A DNA stretch of 64,000 nucleotides. It comes from Chrysoporthe austroafricana (lineage: Eukaryota > Ascomycota > Sordariomycetes > Diaporthales > Cryphonectriaceae). Position numbers and translations under genes: made by a program. The stretch lies in NCBI GenBank assembly GCA_001051155.2, contig JYIP02000001.1, forward strand, positions 62,001 through 126,000, read 5' to 3'. This document shows positions 9,890 through 22,425 of this stretch, one piece after another. Below the pieces are notes generated by a model. It made no database searches, was not told the DNA's origin, and worked only from the letters and a program-made list of their open reading frames with translations. How positions within the stretch are numbered: the first letter of the stretch is position 1; the number at the start of each line of letters is the position of its first letter.

Positions 9890-12392
9890 CTAGTCGCCCT
9901 GGATGATGGATTCGGCAATCTTCTCCGCGAACATATCTGACCAGCCGTCAGATGACAACTACTCCCTTTGGCGATGAGGAGGTGGGATTGGGTACGCTAC
10001 TCACACACAGAGGCCATGGGCTGGCCAGGTGGCACGCTCGGGAACGAGCTGATGTCGACGACGCGGAGGCCGGTGACGCCGCGTACGCGGGCGCGCGAGT
10101 CAACCACGGCCGTGGTGTCGTTCGTGGCGCCCATCTTGCCTTATCATCAGGGTCCGCAGCGAGTCAGCATTCTTTGTTTTCTCTCCTCAAGAGGCACACT
10201 GGCCGGGGGGGGGGGAGAACGAACATGTGCATGCGGCATGAAATAAGTGCCCCATGGTCTCGGCCAGCCAGCTCTCGACAGCGGTCTGGTTGGATGAGCT
10301 GAGGCTGGTGCCCGGGTAAAACTCATCCTCAACGATGCTCAAGTTGCCACTGATCTCGCGCAGGCGCTGGAACACGGCGTAGGCCTGCTGCAGGTCGCCA
10401 CCGTCGGGGTCCGTCAGCCAGTTGGGGCTTATGACGGGCTGGTCGAGGATGCTGCTGCTGTTGATGGTCATGTTGCCGCGCGACGCCGTCGTCGTCAGCA
10501 CGCCGCCGATGACCAGGAAGTTGTCGTCGGGGCCGACCGGGACCAGCGCCTCGACCGACGCGATGGGCACGTTCTCGAGGAAGAGCACCTCCACCTCAGG
10601 CCAGTCGGACGGAAAGGTATCCAGGAAGTCCAGCGTCGCGTTGCTGTACTGGCTGCGCAGCCACGGCGGGAGCTTCTCGTAGCCTGAGACGATGCCGGGT
10701 CAGTCTGCCAAATAATGGTTGGAAAGAAAAGACGGAAAGGAAGGAGGAGAAAAAGATACGAGGCCAGCATACCAAAGGACAGGCCGGCGCCAACCCCGCT
10801 AAGGATGCCGCCTTGCTCAGTGAGGTATTCATCCACGGCCGCGGCAACAACTGTCGCATTCCCGGCCTGGAACTGGGTATTGGTGGAGACATTCACCTTG
10901 AGGATCAGGGAGACGACAGCTTGATCCTGCACCAGAGTGTGAGTGAGTGAGAGTTCGGCTTCCTCCGGGACCAACATCTGTCGCGTGGGAACAGGCTCAC
11001 CCATTCGTTCTGACCGACGCCCGGAACATCGGCGACCACATCGATGTCGTACTTCTCGAGGGTCTCGGCGGGCCCAACGCCAGAGAGCATGAGGATCTGC
11101 GGCGAGTGCCACTTGTGGACAAGACGTGTCAGCCCAACCAGGTACCGTGCCGCCCACACCCTCAGGAACGCCAAAGGCGAGCAACTCACCACGCCGGCCG
11201 ATAAGATGACCTCCTTCCTCGCGCTCAGCTGGTACGTCCAGCTCGTCGACGCCGTGTTGGCCAGCACCTCGACGCCCGTGGCCACCCGGTCATCGTCGAA
11301 GAGGACGCGCTGGACGAGGGCGTTTGGGTAAATCTTGATGTCGGTGTTCTCGGCCGCGTACTGCAGAAAGGACGTCTCGGACGTCGCGCGCGTGGCCGTG
11401 CGCGCGTCGATGGCGCATGTCATGGTACCGTAGCCGATCAGCTCGCCGCTGTTCAGGCCGTCGAGCTTCTGGAAGCCGGACGCGGAGAAGGCCTCCTCGA
11501 TGTAGGGGCCCGTGGGGCCGAAGTAGTTGCCAAACGAGATGGGCAGCGGCCCGCCGTCGGTGCTGTAGGCATCGGGGTCGTACGTGATGTTGTACGACGC
11601 TGGGATATGCGCCGGGTCAGGCGCCGAGAAGTTGACGCTCTTCTTGTAGGCTGGATACACGTTGTCCCAGCTCCAGAAGTCGTCGCCCACCGTCTCGGCC
11701 CACGAGTTGAACGTGCCGACGGTGCCTCTGTGTGGTAGTTTAGCTCGCGCCGCCGACCACCGCCGCGGTGGTGTGGTATGGTATGGATAGATGCATGTCT
11801 CGTACCTCTGAAAGCCCATGTAGTTGGCAGCCGATCCACCACCAAAGGTCTGGGGCGCGATGTAGAAGATCTCACGATCCGCATACCCCTGTCACTCGCA
11901 AGTTAGAGGCACGGTCCGGCTAATTGGCAAGAGTCTGTCTGTCTGTATGTATGTATGTATGTATGTATGTATGTAGGTAGGTAGGTAGGTAGGTAGGTAG
12001 GTAGGGTCATTACGGGGTCATCTCACGGCCTGGGGCGTGGTGTTGAGCCCTATCTGCGTCAGGGTCGACCGTTCGCCGACGGGGAACACCAGCGTGTTGA
12101 TGTAGTTGTAGCCCGGCACCTGGGTACGGTTGCCATCGAGCTCCTCGTAGAAACTGCCGGCCTCGAGCACGGCGACCGAGAAGTTGGCCAGGGCGAGACG
12201 GGCGGCGATGGTGTTTCCGGCATTGCCGCCCCCGACCACGATGTAGTCGTACGTCTCCTCGTAGCCGGGACGGCCAAACGAGTTGCCAAAGATCTGGGTG
12301 ACGCCCTGCGTGCTCACCGTCGCGCCGAAGGTCGGCGGCGCGTACGCATGCGCAAGAGCGAGCGATGCAACGAAGGCCGTTAGCACATACAT
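9890..12392 (-). CDS. Secreted or vesicular GMC oxidoreductase (FAD)
   Basis: Eight exons: 12392-12027, 11888-11806, 11727-11190, 11111-11001, 10926-10773, 10683-10225, 10139-10005 and 9936-9890. All phases agree and give 630 residues, normal for fungal GMC enzymes. A hydrophobic N-terminus (residues 1-16, [16 protein letters not shown]) looks like a signal peptide. The FAD motif [10 protein letters not shown] is near residue 52. GMC signature [13 protein letters not shown] spans the exon 3/4 join. The catalytic HAAC motif leads, across intron 6, into CTCKMG. The second catalytic position, usually His or Asn in PxGH/NP, reads PPGQP. Likely role: alcohol oxidation of the pathway intermediate, as PatE does in patulin synthesis, though the Gln makes activity uncertain. 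Several NxT/NxS glycosylation sites agree with secretion. Confidence 0.9.
11935..12005. repeat. GTCT/GTAT/GTAG microsatellite in GMC intron 1
   Basis: About 70 bases of tetranucleotide repeats switching from GTCT to GTAT to GTAG units, all inside the 138-base intron 11889-12026. Confidence 0.9.
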
Positions 12393-14224
12393 GGTAGTAT
12401 CAGATCTTGTGTGCCTGCATCAGACGTGCATGCGCCCAGATTTACGAGCCACATCCTGCTGATCGGCGCCAAAGAGCCTTTATATTTCCTCTTCCTAGGC
12501 AGCCGAACCGCGGCTTCGCCCGTCTTCATCTTCTCAGGTCACGATCTCCCTCCATGATCCCATCCATGATCCCATCCATGATCCCATCTATGTCCCATGT
12601 AATTTGGCAGCCTCCCACCCTCAGGTAAGCACTACGCCCGGCCCGAATCCCATACTATGTACACAACGCCGCCTACCGGAGATGAGCGACAGGGCATGCT
12701 AGGCGCAGTGCGTGCTGAAGAGGACGGGGCGTCTGCTGTGGCCAGAGACAGGCAAAGGGATCGTCTGTCCTATGCACCCTTGCGCCATGTCAGCTGAGCA
12801 TAAGCGTTCCTGGCGCGTACAAGACGGCCAGGGATTGGCTCATTGCCGAAGAATATTCACCATAGAGAGAGTGTTGTGACAAGGGAAAGGATCACAGCTC
12901 CCAATGCACCATGACGTTGTCTTATCTACTTTCATGCAGATGGACTCCGTTCTAACCGACCCCCTTACAGCCCACCACGCCTTCACCAAGTCACCCTCCC
13001 TCTTTGTCCCTTTGGACACCCATGGGCACGTCGCCTTTTGCCACAACAGGGCAAGGTCAGCGTGGCCGGGAAAAGGGGGGAAGGGGGGACAGAAGGCTGG
13101 CATCTCATGGTTTTATACCCCCCCCCCACCCGCTCCCGGCTTCAAGAAGAGGTATACCAGTCATACGGGTGCCACGCGCGGCGTATTAAGAAGCTGCGCC
13201 TGTGTCGTAAAAGAGCTCCTCCATCTAAGAAGGCACATGAGATGAAGCAGCCGTTCCACGCCGCGACAGACAGGCACATCAACCGGGCTAGCAACTGTGA
13301 CGGCTGGGGGGTCACGAGCAAGGTATCCCTTCCTTGGAAGAGTATCCCTTCCCTGTCTTCCAAGGGCCTCCTTCGAGGGCTTCCTTGGCAGCGGCTCGGA
13401 CGTCCCGGGCCGGGTTGGAGGACCGACAATGCAGAACAAGTCCGGAAGGATGGCCAGCCCTGCCTTCGGATGTGGGCCCGGGCCGAGCGCGCCGAGATAG
13501 TTGTTGGCCCACCGCGGTGGGGGCCGATCCGCGATCGCTGCGGCTCCACTTCCAAGGCCAGGCCTCCGCGGCGAGGTTCCGATTGGTGGAGAAGCTGGGG
13601 GCGTGGGCGTTGCCCTTGCTCACCTCCAGAGAGAAGACATGGGGGCCGAGGAGCCGGCAGCAGCTGACCACTATGCGGGACAGTCCTCTCTGGGTTCCTC
13701 TCTGTCTGGGATGGTGCCTTCTGGGTTTGTCTCTGGGATGATGTCTTGAATTTTGGTCTTTGGAGGATGGTTCTTATATTGGGAGCAAGAACTCTTGTGG
13801 GTTGATATATGTATATATATGTATATATATATTTCTTTTGGTCGGGCGCTGCTGGCTTCCGCATCAGTCAGGTGTTTTTTGGACTCCCTCAGCCAGAAAT
13901 ACGGTCTACCTGCCAGCACTATAAGAACCAATGAGCCCAGAACATGTGGCTGGGCGAGCATTGCATATATACTGTAGACAGAATGTCAGGCGTAGAACGT
14001 GAGATCTTAGGCGTGAAGTCTACGTAGACAAGATGAGCTCATATAAAGTTGAGCTAGTGGAAAGATCGGCCAGATATGATACCTTCTCTGGCAGATAATG
14101 GTCCTGAGTAGATAGATACAGAAGCTTGATGTAAAGCAGATAAGAAGGGACGACCAGCAGGACGTGACCAAGGATCGACCACCCCCGACACCATCATGTC
14201 CCTTAGAGACTGCAGATCTAGATC
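12393..14224. other. 1.8 kb gene-poor spacer with a GC-rich island
   Basis: Holds the GMC promoter with a CCGGCCCGAA element, a three-copy CATCCATGATCC tandem repeat near 12552-12590, and an AT microsatellite near 13804-13832. About 13330-13690 is strongly GC-rich and open in several frames on both strands, with no family I recognise; it may be a gene relic. It also contains CGG-G-CCG sequences near 13406 and 13480. Confidence 0.5.
12638..12647. promoter_or_regulatory. Candidate cluster regulator site CCGGCCCGAA
   Basis: CGG-C-CCG element 246 bases before the GMC start at 12392. A GGTAAGCACT sequence just before it recurs with the same element upstream of membrane protein 2 (29916). Confidence 0.5.
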
Positions 14225-17200
14225 CTAAATCTTTACCCCCGCGCCCGCCAGGCCAGCACACAGCTCAGACCGCTCGACCACAAGGTGCGCGAAGGCCGCC
14301 AGCGACACGCTCTGCACGACGTCGAAGATGGACAGCTTGGCGCGCAGCGCGGCGGCGAGCCAGTTGCGCAGCTCGACGGCCACGAGGGAGTCGACGCCGT
14401 AGCGCGCCAGCGGCGCCGCGGGCTCCCCCTCGACGTCGCCCGCGTCCAGGTTGAAGATGGACGCCACCTTGGCCGCCACGGCGCGGAGCGCCAGGGCCTC
14501 CGCCTCGGCAGCGCTGCCGACCGAGCCGGAAGACAGCCTCTGCTTGAGGACGCCCGCCGCATCCGGCCGCTGGGGACCGTCCGCACCCTCTGCGGCGGCG
14601 GCGGCCCCCTTTCCCACGGGGTGCGCCAGGCGCAGCGTGCCGAACCGGCGGTCGCGCCGCGCGGCGGCGGCCTCCGGGATGGCTTCCCACGTAGCCAGGC
14701 CGGCGGCGACCTGGGGGTTGCCCCGGTGCCGGCGAAGGGGCTCGCGGATGGCCGCTTCGACGAGCCGCAGGACCTGGGATAAGCCGACCGAGACGGAGCC
14801 GAGGGCCTCGACGCGGGTGCGTACGTGATCCACGCCCGTGGCGGCATCCGTCTCGGCGACGAAGCCGGCGTCGAGCACGGCGGCGAGGTCCAGGGCGACG
14901 GCGGGCTGGCCTCGCGCGGTGCGGTGGCGCGCCAGGGCGTCCTGGAAGGCGTTGCCCGCAGCGTAGCCGGCCTGAGATGCGCTTCCGATCAGGCCCGTGA
15001 TGGACGAAAGGAGCACGAAGAAGGACAGGTCCGGCAGGTGTGCGTGCAGGTTGAGGGAGCTGCGGATCTTGGTGTCGGCGGCGAGCCTCCACTGGTCGAG
15101 GGTCATGCGCTCGAAGGTGGTATCCTGGGGGACGGGTTAGCTATGCAGGCTATAAGGCGGGCGGGAGACGTAGGATCAGGATCCGGATCCGGATGACAGT
15201 ACCTCTAAGACCATGGCCCCGTTGATCACGCCGCGGACGGGAGGCATCGTGCCCTCCAGGCTGGCAAGCAGGCGCAGGAGGCTCGCCTCGTCGGCGACGT
15301 CGCAGTTGCGGATCTGGAGGTTCGATCCGCACGCCGCCGCCCGCTCCCTGAGCTGCGCACCGGCCGGATGGGACTCGGCGTTCCGCGAGACCAGCAGGAC
15401 GTGCTTGGCCCCCCGGTCCAGCATCCACGTCGCGATGGCGCGGCCGAGGCCGCCCAGACCGCCTACGAACATGTAGGTGGCGTCGTCGCGGCCGAGCGAG
15501 AGCGGAGGCGTGCGCGCGACGACCTGCACCAGGTCGTCGTCGCCCCCGGGGACGAGCACCAGCTTGCCCGTGTGCGTGCCGCCCTGCATCAGGCGCATGG
15601 CCTTCTCCATCTGCGACAGCGGATACGCCACGACGGGGTGGAACGGGCTCCTCCCCTCGCGCCCGGCACAGAGGCGCACGCTCTCCACCAGCGCCTCGCG
15701 GAACACCTCGCCGCGGTGCGCGCTGAGCTGCAGGACATCGACGCCGGCGTACGCCGCGCAGCGCGTGAACGGCGTAGTGCTCAGGTTCCGCGCGGCCTCG
15801 AGGTCGACCTTGCCGATCTCGACGAACCGGCCGAACGGGGCGACACAGCGCTCCCACGACGCCGCCAGCGCCGGGCCCGCCAGGGAGTTGAGCACCACGT
15901 CGGCGCGGCGCCCGCCCGTGCGCGCTTCCACCCCGCGCGCGAAGGCCGCCGGGTCGCGGCTGGAGAAGATGTCGGCCGGGTCGAGCCCGTACTGGGCCAC
16001 GACCAGGGCGCGCTTGGCCTCGGTGCTGCAGGTCGCGAGGACGCGCGCGCCGAGGGAGCGCGCGAGCACGATGGCCGCCTGCCCGACGCCGCCGGCCGCC
16101 GCGTGGACCAGCACCGTCTCGCCCCGCTGCAGGCGCGCGATCTGGACGAGGGCGTGGTACGCCGTGACGTAGGCGATGGGGATCGCCGCTGCGTCCTCGA
16201 GCGACATCGTGTCGGGGATGCGCGCGACCGAGGTGCACAGGGCCCGGCTCGTACTGGCGAAGCGGCCCCTCGCGAGCCCGCACACGCGGTCGCCGGCGCG
16301 GAGCCCCGTGGCCTCGCCGCTGCCGGGCCCGAGGCGTGTGATGATGCCGGCACAGTCGTGCCCGACGAGGGCCTCGTTGAGCTGGCCCAGGGCGACCATG
16401 ACGTCGCGGAAATTGAGGCCAAAGGCGCGCGCCTCGATCTCGACCATGCCCGGGGGCACCTCCCCGCCGACATCCTCGAACTTGTCGGCAAAGTGGAGGT
16501 CGCTCAGGAGCCTCGTGCTGCCCGTCTCCCAGACCAGCGGCCGGCCCTCCTGGCGGAAGGGCTGCGCTTCCGGGGCAGGATCCGGCTCGATCCCGGCGGC
16601 GGCAGCATCCTGTGCCTCATCCGGGTAGAGGCGTGGCACGTAGAGCATGCCGTCCTTTACGGCGTACTCGTAGTCCATATCCGCGTCTGAGCGGCCGTAG
16701 TCGAAGCTCTGCCCGAAGACGTGCGCGACATGGGCGATCATGCCGTCAGACCACGGCGTGTGTCCTGTCGCGCGCTCGAGATCGAGCGATACGTAGCGCG
16801 TGCCCGCGTCCTCCTGCCGCAGCGTCCGGAGCAGGCCCTGGACCTGTGCTGATCGTGGCTCGGCGGCGTCCACGGCGCCGCCGGTGGACACCCACAACAC
16901 GCCGCGGCTGGTGACGAGCAGCCTTTGTAGCCTTGCGAAGACCTGGCTGTCCAGGTTCTCGAGGAATGAGCCGCCCTCCGCCGTCGTCACATCGCCGAGG
17001 AAGATGCAGACCGTGTCGTCGCGGGCTTGGAACAGGTCCAGGCTCTCTACCGCCGGCTGCGTGCCGGTCTGCGCGTGGATGGCCTCGCACAGCTGCGTGA
17101 GCCACGCCTGCGGTGGCGGCGGCGGCGGCGGCGGCCTCGTCGTCGTCGTCGTCTGGGTCGCGGTGTGGACGACGGCTATGGACGAGGGGAACTTGGGCCC

Positions 17201-20200
17201 CGTGGCGGCAGCGGTGCTCAAGACGACACTGATGCTCTGGAGGTCCGGCTGCTCGCAGTCCCCAATGTCGAACTCGACGCCCGTGAAGCCCTCGTCACGC
17301 AGCACGCGGTCCCACGTCTCCAGGGGCACGTTGGGGCTCATGTTGCGCTCGGGCTCCTCGCTCATCCACCAGCCGGGCAGTGTGCCGAAGATGAGCTGGA
17401 CGTCGAGCTTGTCGCGCGTCGTCTCGATCAGGAGCAGCGTCCCGCCGGGCTGCAGCAGCCGGCGCACGTGGGCCATGGTCCTGTTCAGGTTCTTGGTCGC
17501 GTGCAGCACCAGGCACGCGACAACCAGGTCGTAGCCCTCATCCGCGAAGCCCTGCGCCGACGGGTCTGCCTCGATGTCCAGCTCCTGCAAGGTCATGGCA
17601 GGGCCCCAGGCGGCGAACCTGTCGCGGGCGGCCTCCAGGAAGCCCGCAGACACGTCGGTGAAGGTGTAGTGGCCGAGCAGGGGCCCAAAGGCGTCCAGCA
17701 CGACCCGCGTCGCGCCGCCGGTACCGCCACCGATCTCGAGCACGTTGGCGCCCGGCCGCTTGGCGGCGAGGAGGGACACGACCGAGGCCAGCTGCTTGTA
17801 GCTGCGGTCCTGCAGCATGGGGAGCTCCATGTAGTAGCGGTTGAGCAGGCCGTCCTCCATCATCAGCTCGAGCGGCGTGACCTCGCCGCGCACGATGCGC
17901 GCGAGCTCACGGCCCACGCGCACCGTCAGACGCCCGGCGGCGTTGTCGTCCTGCGCCGCCTCGAGGTCGTCGATGACCATCTGCCGAGCGCCCTTGCTCG
18001 CCCGCCCCCACGTCTGGCTGCCCGGCCCCAGCGCGCCGCGCTTTGCCAGCGCGACCATCTGCTTCATCCAGTCATGGAAGATGCGGTGGTGCCGCTCCCA
18101 CTTGTCGTCCGGCGTGCCCTCCAGCCCCTTGACGGCGTCCTGGATGAAGTAGTACGACGCGCGGACGATCCTGCTCTCAAACTCGGCCGCCTCGTCGCTG
18201 AGGGTAATGCGGAGCTGGTCCTTGACCGAGGCCGGAAGGCCTGGGCCAACATCGGGTGCCCACCTGACCGTGGAGCAGAGCTTGGGCAGCTGGGACCCGT
18301 CCTCCTCGCCGCGCGGCACAGCCTGGGCAAACAGGCCGTCCATCCGGAGAGCGAGTGTGGCCTGCCCGACAGGGTCATCGTCACCGCCGTTCACCACGCT
18401 GGCGTCCGATGTGAAACCCCGCCGGTCGGATCCGCGAACCTCTGTGAGGGCTTGCAGCTTCTGACCGTGCCTCCTATGCAGGGCCCGCGGGATGACCAGG
18501 CTCCGTATCGATTTGGGCACGACCATGGAGCTGCGGCTGGTGTCCTCGTCCAAGCCAAAGTACGCGGCCTGGATGATGGAGTCTAGCGTGGTAGGATGTA
18601 TCACGTAGTCTCCCGTGGCAGCCTCGGAAACGGTAAAGTCGACCACGGCTCTGCTGCCGCCTTCAAAGATGCGGCTGCTCACCAGGTTCCGGAACGCCGG
18701 GCCATGCGAGATGCCCATCTCCCTCAGGGCGGAGAACATGGAGCCCACGTCAGCCTCCTCTCCCCCGGCTCTGTCAGGGAAAGCAGCACGGCCTGGGGCA
18801 GAAGACGGAAGCGCACCCGCAGCCGCGGGCGCAGCCTTCGTCTCGGCCGACACGAAGCCGCGGCAGTTCTGGACCCACGTATCGTTCCCGGCGGGAGAGG
18901 GAGAGCAGAGCTCAAACTCATACCACCCCCGGTGATCGAGCTCCTTGTCGCTGGCGGGGCGCAGGCACAGCTGCACCTCGATTCCGCCTGCCGAGTCGGG
19001 CATGCTCAAGGCATTGGCAATATCTACGTCGCGCAGCCGGTACGCGCTGATAGTATCCTCGGATGCGTCCACCAGCAGACGCACGGCCTCGACCGCCATG
19101 GATATATATGCCGCGCCGGGGAGCACAATGCGGGAGTCGACCTGGTGGTCGGCGAGCCAGGTCATATCCGAGAGGCGCAGGAAATTGCGCCAGGTCGGCG
19201 TCAGGGGGTTGCTCCCCGACAGCGGGAGGCCGAGGAGTTCGTGCTGGGGGAAACGCTTGCGGCGCGACTCCTTGGATACGCGAGGCTCTGTCCAGTAGCG
19301 AGAGGTGTGATTCCACGGGTAGGACGGGAGATCATGCACGAAACGGGGCCGCGGGTGATCCGGCAGGGGCGTATTCACCGCCGTCAGCGACGGGCCACAG
19401 CCGTGGGCGAGCAGCTCGCACACGGCGGCGTGCATGGTGTCGACGGCGTGGAGCGGCCGCTTGAGGCAGCATACGTACGGCAGCTTCTGCTGCCTGGCCG
19501 CCAGGATCTGCCGGATGGGACCGGACAGGGTGCTGTGGGCTCCGATCTCGACCACCACGTCCACGTCGGCCGCGATACTCTCAAACGCCGAGGAGAATTG
19601 CACGGGGCTGACCAGGTTGCGGACCCAATGCTCCGCAGTAAGCGCTCCGGGAGAGGCCAGGAGGCCGCCGGTTACGGGAGAGGCAAACGCCGCACCAGAC
19701 CAGCTCCAAGTCTTGCCTCGCAGGAGAGCCCCCAGGCTGTGAGTATAGTCCTCGGCCATGCTCTCCATGTGGTATGAGTGGTAGGCGAGAGGCACCTTGA
19801 GACGCCGTGCGAAGACACCATCCTGCTCGAGCCGGAATGCCACTTCGTCGATCGCGTCCATATCGCCGGATAGAGTGACGCTCTTTGGGCTATTAATGCA
19901 GGCCACGACGGCGCGGCCATGGGTTGTTTTTTTGAGATAGGGCGCCGCGTCTTCGGCTCCTAATCCCACAGCGAGCATGCCACCGCGCAGCGCTGAGAGC
20001 TTTTGGTATTTGTGCGCCAGCTCGCCGCGATAATAAAGCACACCTATCGCCTCCCTAAACGTGAGCGCATCTACAGCATAAGCAGCTGCTATCTCGCCGC
20101 TCGAATGGCTGACCACGGCGGCCGGCGTGATCTCCCACGACCGCAGGAGATCTACAAGACAGAGCTGGAGCGCGCCGCTGACCGGCTGGCTCAGTCTGGT

Positions 20201-22425
20201 CTCGTGAACTCGCGTCGTCTCCTCATCTCGGTGCAGCTCCTCGTATAGAGACCATGACGCGCCGTATTCTCTAAGGATCTGATCAGCTCTCTGTATAGAA
20301 GAGCCAAAGACTGGATAGGCCGTGATCAGCTCTCGGCCCATAGCATGCCACTGTGCACCCTGTCCGGTGAACACAAACGCTAACCGCGGACGCGTAGCCG
20401 CTCGGGTTGGCTTTAGGTTGGGTTGTTCGAGCCGGGAGGCCAGTTCGGCCAGATTTCTCGCAGCCACGGCCGTCACCCAAGGGAAACGTGAACGGCGTTC
20501 CGACAATGTGTAAGCCAGGTCAGCCAACGACGGCGCACTGTTGCGGGCTATCGCGTTCCGGATGTGGGCGGCAAGCTGCGTATTCATCTCCTGGCATGTA
20601 GCCGCAGCCTTGGCGCTGAGAAGGAAGACCCGGGATGTGTCTTCACCGTGGTGCGCATGACCCTTCATGCCGCTATTATTGTCGGCGTGGCCGCCGTCGG
20701 TCAACTGCGGTGCGCCCTCGAGGATGACATGTGCATTGGCTCCTCCGTAGCCAAAATTGTTAATAGAGGCACGCAGAGGCTTCCCTTGGGGCCAGGCCGT
20801 GAGCTCCGTAGGCACCTATGCGACTATCAGACACCAGGTAGGCTTCTCCCTGGGCTCGGGAGGGGAGAAGGAGATCGCACCTGGAGTCCCCAGTCCTGCA
20901 GGGGGATCTTGGGGTTTGTGTCCTTGTAATTCAGATTCGGCGGGATTAAGCCATGCCGCAAGATCAAGGCTGTCTTGATTACTGCGGCGAACCCGCTAAC
21001 GGCCTCGGTATGGCCCACGTTCGTCTTCACACCGCCTACGATAACGCGGTCGCCCGCAATCCTATGCTGTCCCAGCGTCTTTGCAATGGCTTCTGCCTCG
21101 ATGGGATCGCCGGTAGCAGTGCCCGTCATGTGCGCCTCGACATAGCCCGTATCAGCAAGATCCAGCCCCGCGCGCCGGTAGCATTCCTCGATGAGCTGCA
21201 TCTGCGCTTGCATAGACGGCGACGAGATCGTCGTCGTCTTTCCGTCCTGGTTTATCGCCGACTCGCGAATCACGGCTTGCACGGGGTCCCCGTCGCGCAG
21301 GGCCGCCGACAATGGCTTGAGGACCAGGGCCGCAACGCCCTCGCCGCGCCCGTAGCCCTGTGCCCGGGTGTCCCAGGCATAACAGCGGCCGTCCGCGCCC
21401 AGCAGGCCCTGGGACGACATGGCGATGAACATGTCCGGCGTCAGGAGCGCGCCCGCCGCCCCGACGACCGAGACGTCCGACTCACCGGCCCGGAGGCTCT
21501 GGCACGCCTGGTGCAGGGCTACGAGCCCGGTAGAGCAGCCCACGTCGATGGTCATGCTAGGGCCTTGGAAGTTATAGAAGTGCGAGATACGGTTGGACAT
21601 CATAGCCGTGCCATTGCCCGTGATATACGAGACCGGAAGACACTCGGGATCCCGTACCAGCGCCTCTGAGTAGTCCTTGAAGAAACTCCCAGAGAAAACC
21701 GACGTGTTGGACCCCGCCAGCTTCTCGATCGGAATCCCAGCTGGCATCTCCTGTCAGCCACGCCGTTTCTCGAGTGGTGTGGGGTGCTCCCGAGAACCTA
21801 CCATCCTCCAGCGCTTCGTAGACGGCCTCCAAGAGCATCCGGACCTGGGGATCCATGGCCTGCAATGCAATGCCGCCTGGTTAGCTGCTGTGCCATCTGG
21901 ACGTGAGGTCTCTCTTGGGGGGCGTCACGCACGCTTGCCACGTCGGCCGAGAAATTGAAAAAGCCAGCATCGAACTGGGCAACATCCTCTTGTAGGAAGT
22001 AACCCCCCCTGACATGGTGCTGCGTGAAACCGGTCAGCAGGTTCTCGTCGAGGCGGGTGTCAACATTCTGTGGGCCCTCTCGCGCTTACCCGGCCGGGTC
22101 TCTCCTTGTCCTCATGATAAAAGGAGTTGCCATCGAAACGCTCTTGGGGGATCTCGGACCAGGCATCTCTACCGGAGACGCAGAGATCCCACAGTTCCGA
22201 TGGGCTCGTCACACCACCCGCAAACTTGCAGTTCATGCCCACGATGGCGATAGGCCCGAGGGCTGACGCCGTCGGCGGTAGACTGCTCTCACCATCTGTG
22301 ATCCCGTTCACATGCCCCACATACTCCTGGTTGGTCTCTGGAGTGGATACTGCGAAAGGCATCGTGTCGTAGTGGATGATGGGATGGCTATAGGACTTTC
22401 TGGTCGAGGAAGCTCGCTCACGCAT
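14225..22425 (-). CDS. Highly reducing polyketide synthase 2, KS-AT-DH-cMT-ER-KR-ACP
   Basis: Six exons: 22425-22090, 22019-21933, 21859-21802, 21740-20881, 20815-15203 and 15124-14225. Phases agree throughout; 2,617 residues. Start could also be the in-frame ATG at 22362. KS has Cys in DVGCSTG (usually DTACSS), HMTGT (usually HGTGT) and NVGH. AT (about 590-910) has SHSSGE in place of GHSSGE, with the active Ser kept. DH has the HxxxG motif as HQVDSRIVLPG. The C-methyltransferase is intact (LEIGGGTGG, near 1460). ER has the NADPH loop AAAGGVGQAA; KR has GGLGGLGRA; ACP has the GVDSL serine near residue 2540. There is no thioesterase, so release needs a partner such as the HXXXD acyltransferase. 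A Thr/Pro-rich linker lies between MT and ER. It makes a methylated, fully reducible chain. Confidence 0.96.

Noticed and set aside
13142..13864. 240-residue minus-strand ORF in the GMC-PKS 2 spacer
   Set aside because: No known family, low-complexity ends from an AT microsatellite; kept only as part of the GC-rich island finding.
15368..18586. Long plus-strand ORFs (15368-16690 and 17027-18586) opposite PKS 2
   Set aside because: They are Arg/Ala/Gly-rich shadows of the GC-rich minus-strand MT, ER and KR coding sequence, with no recognisable domain.
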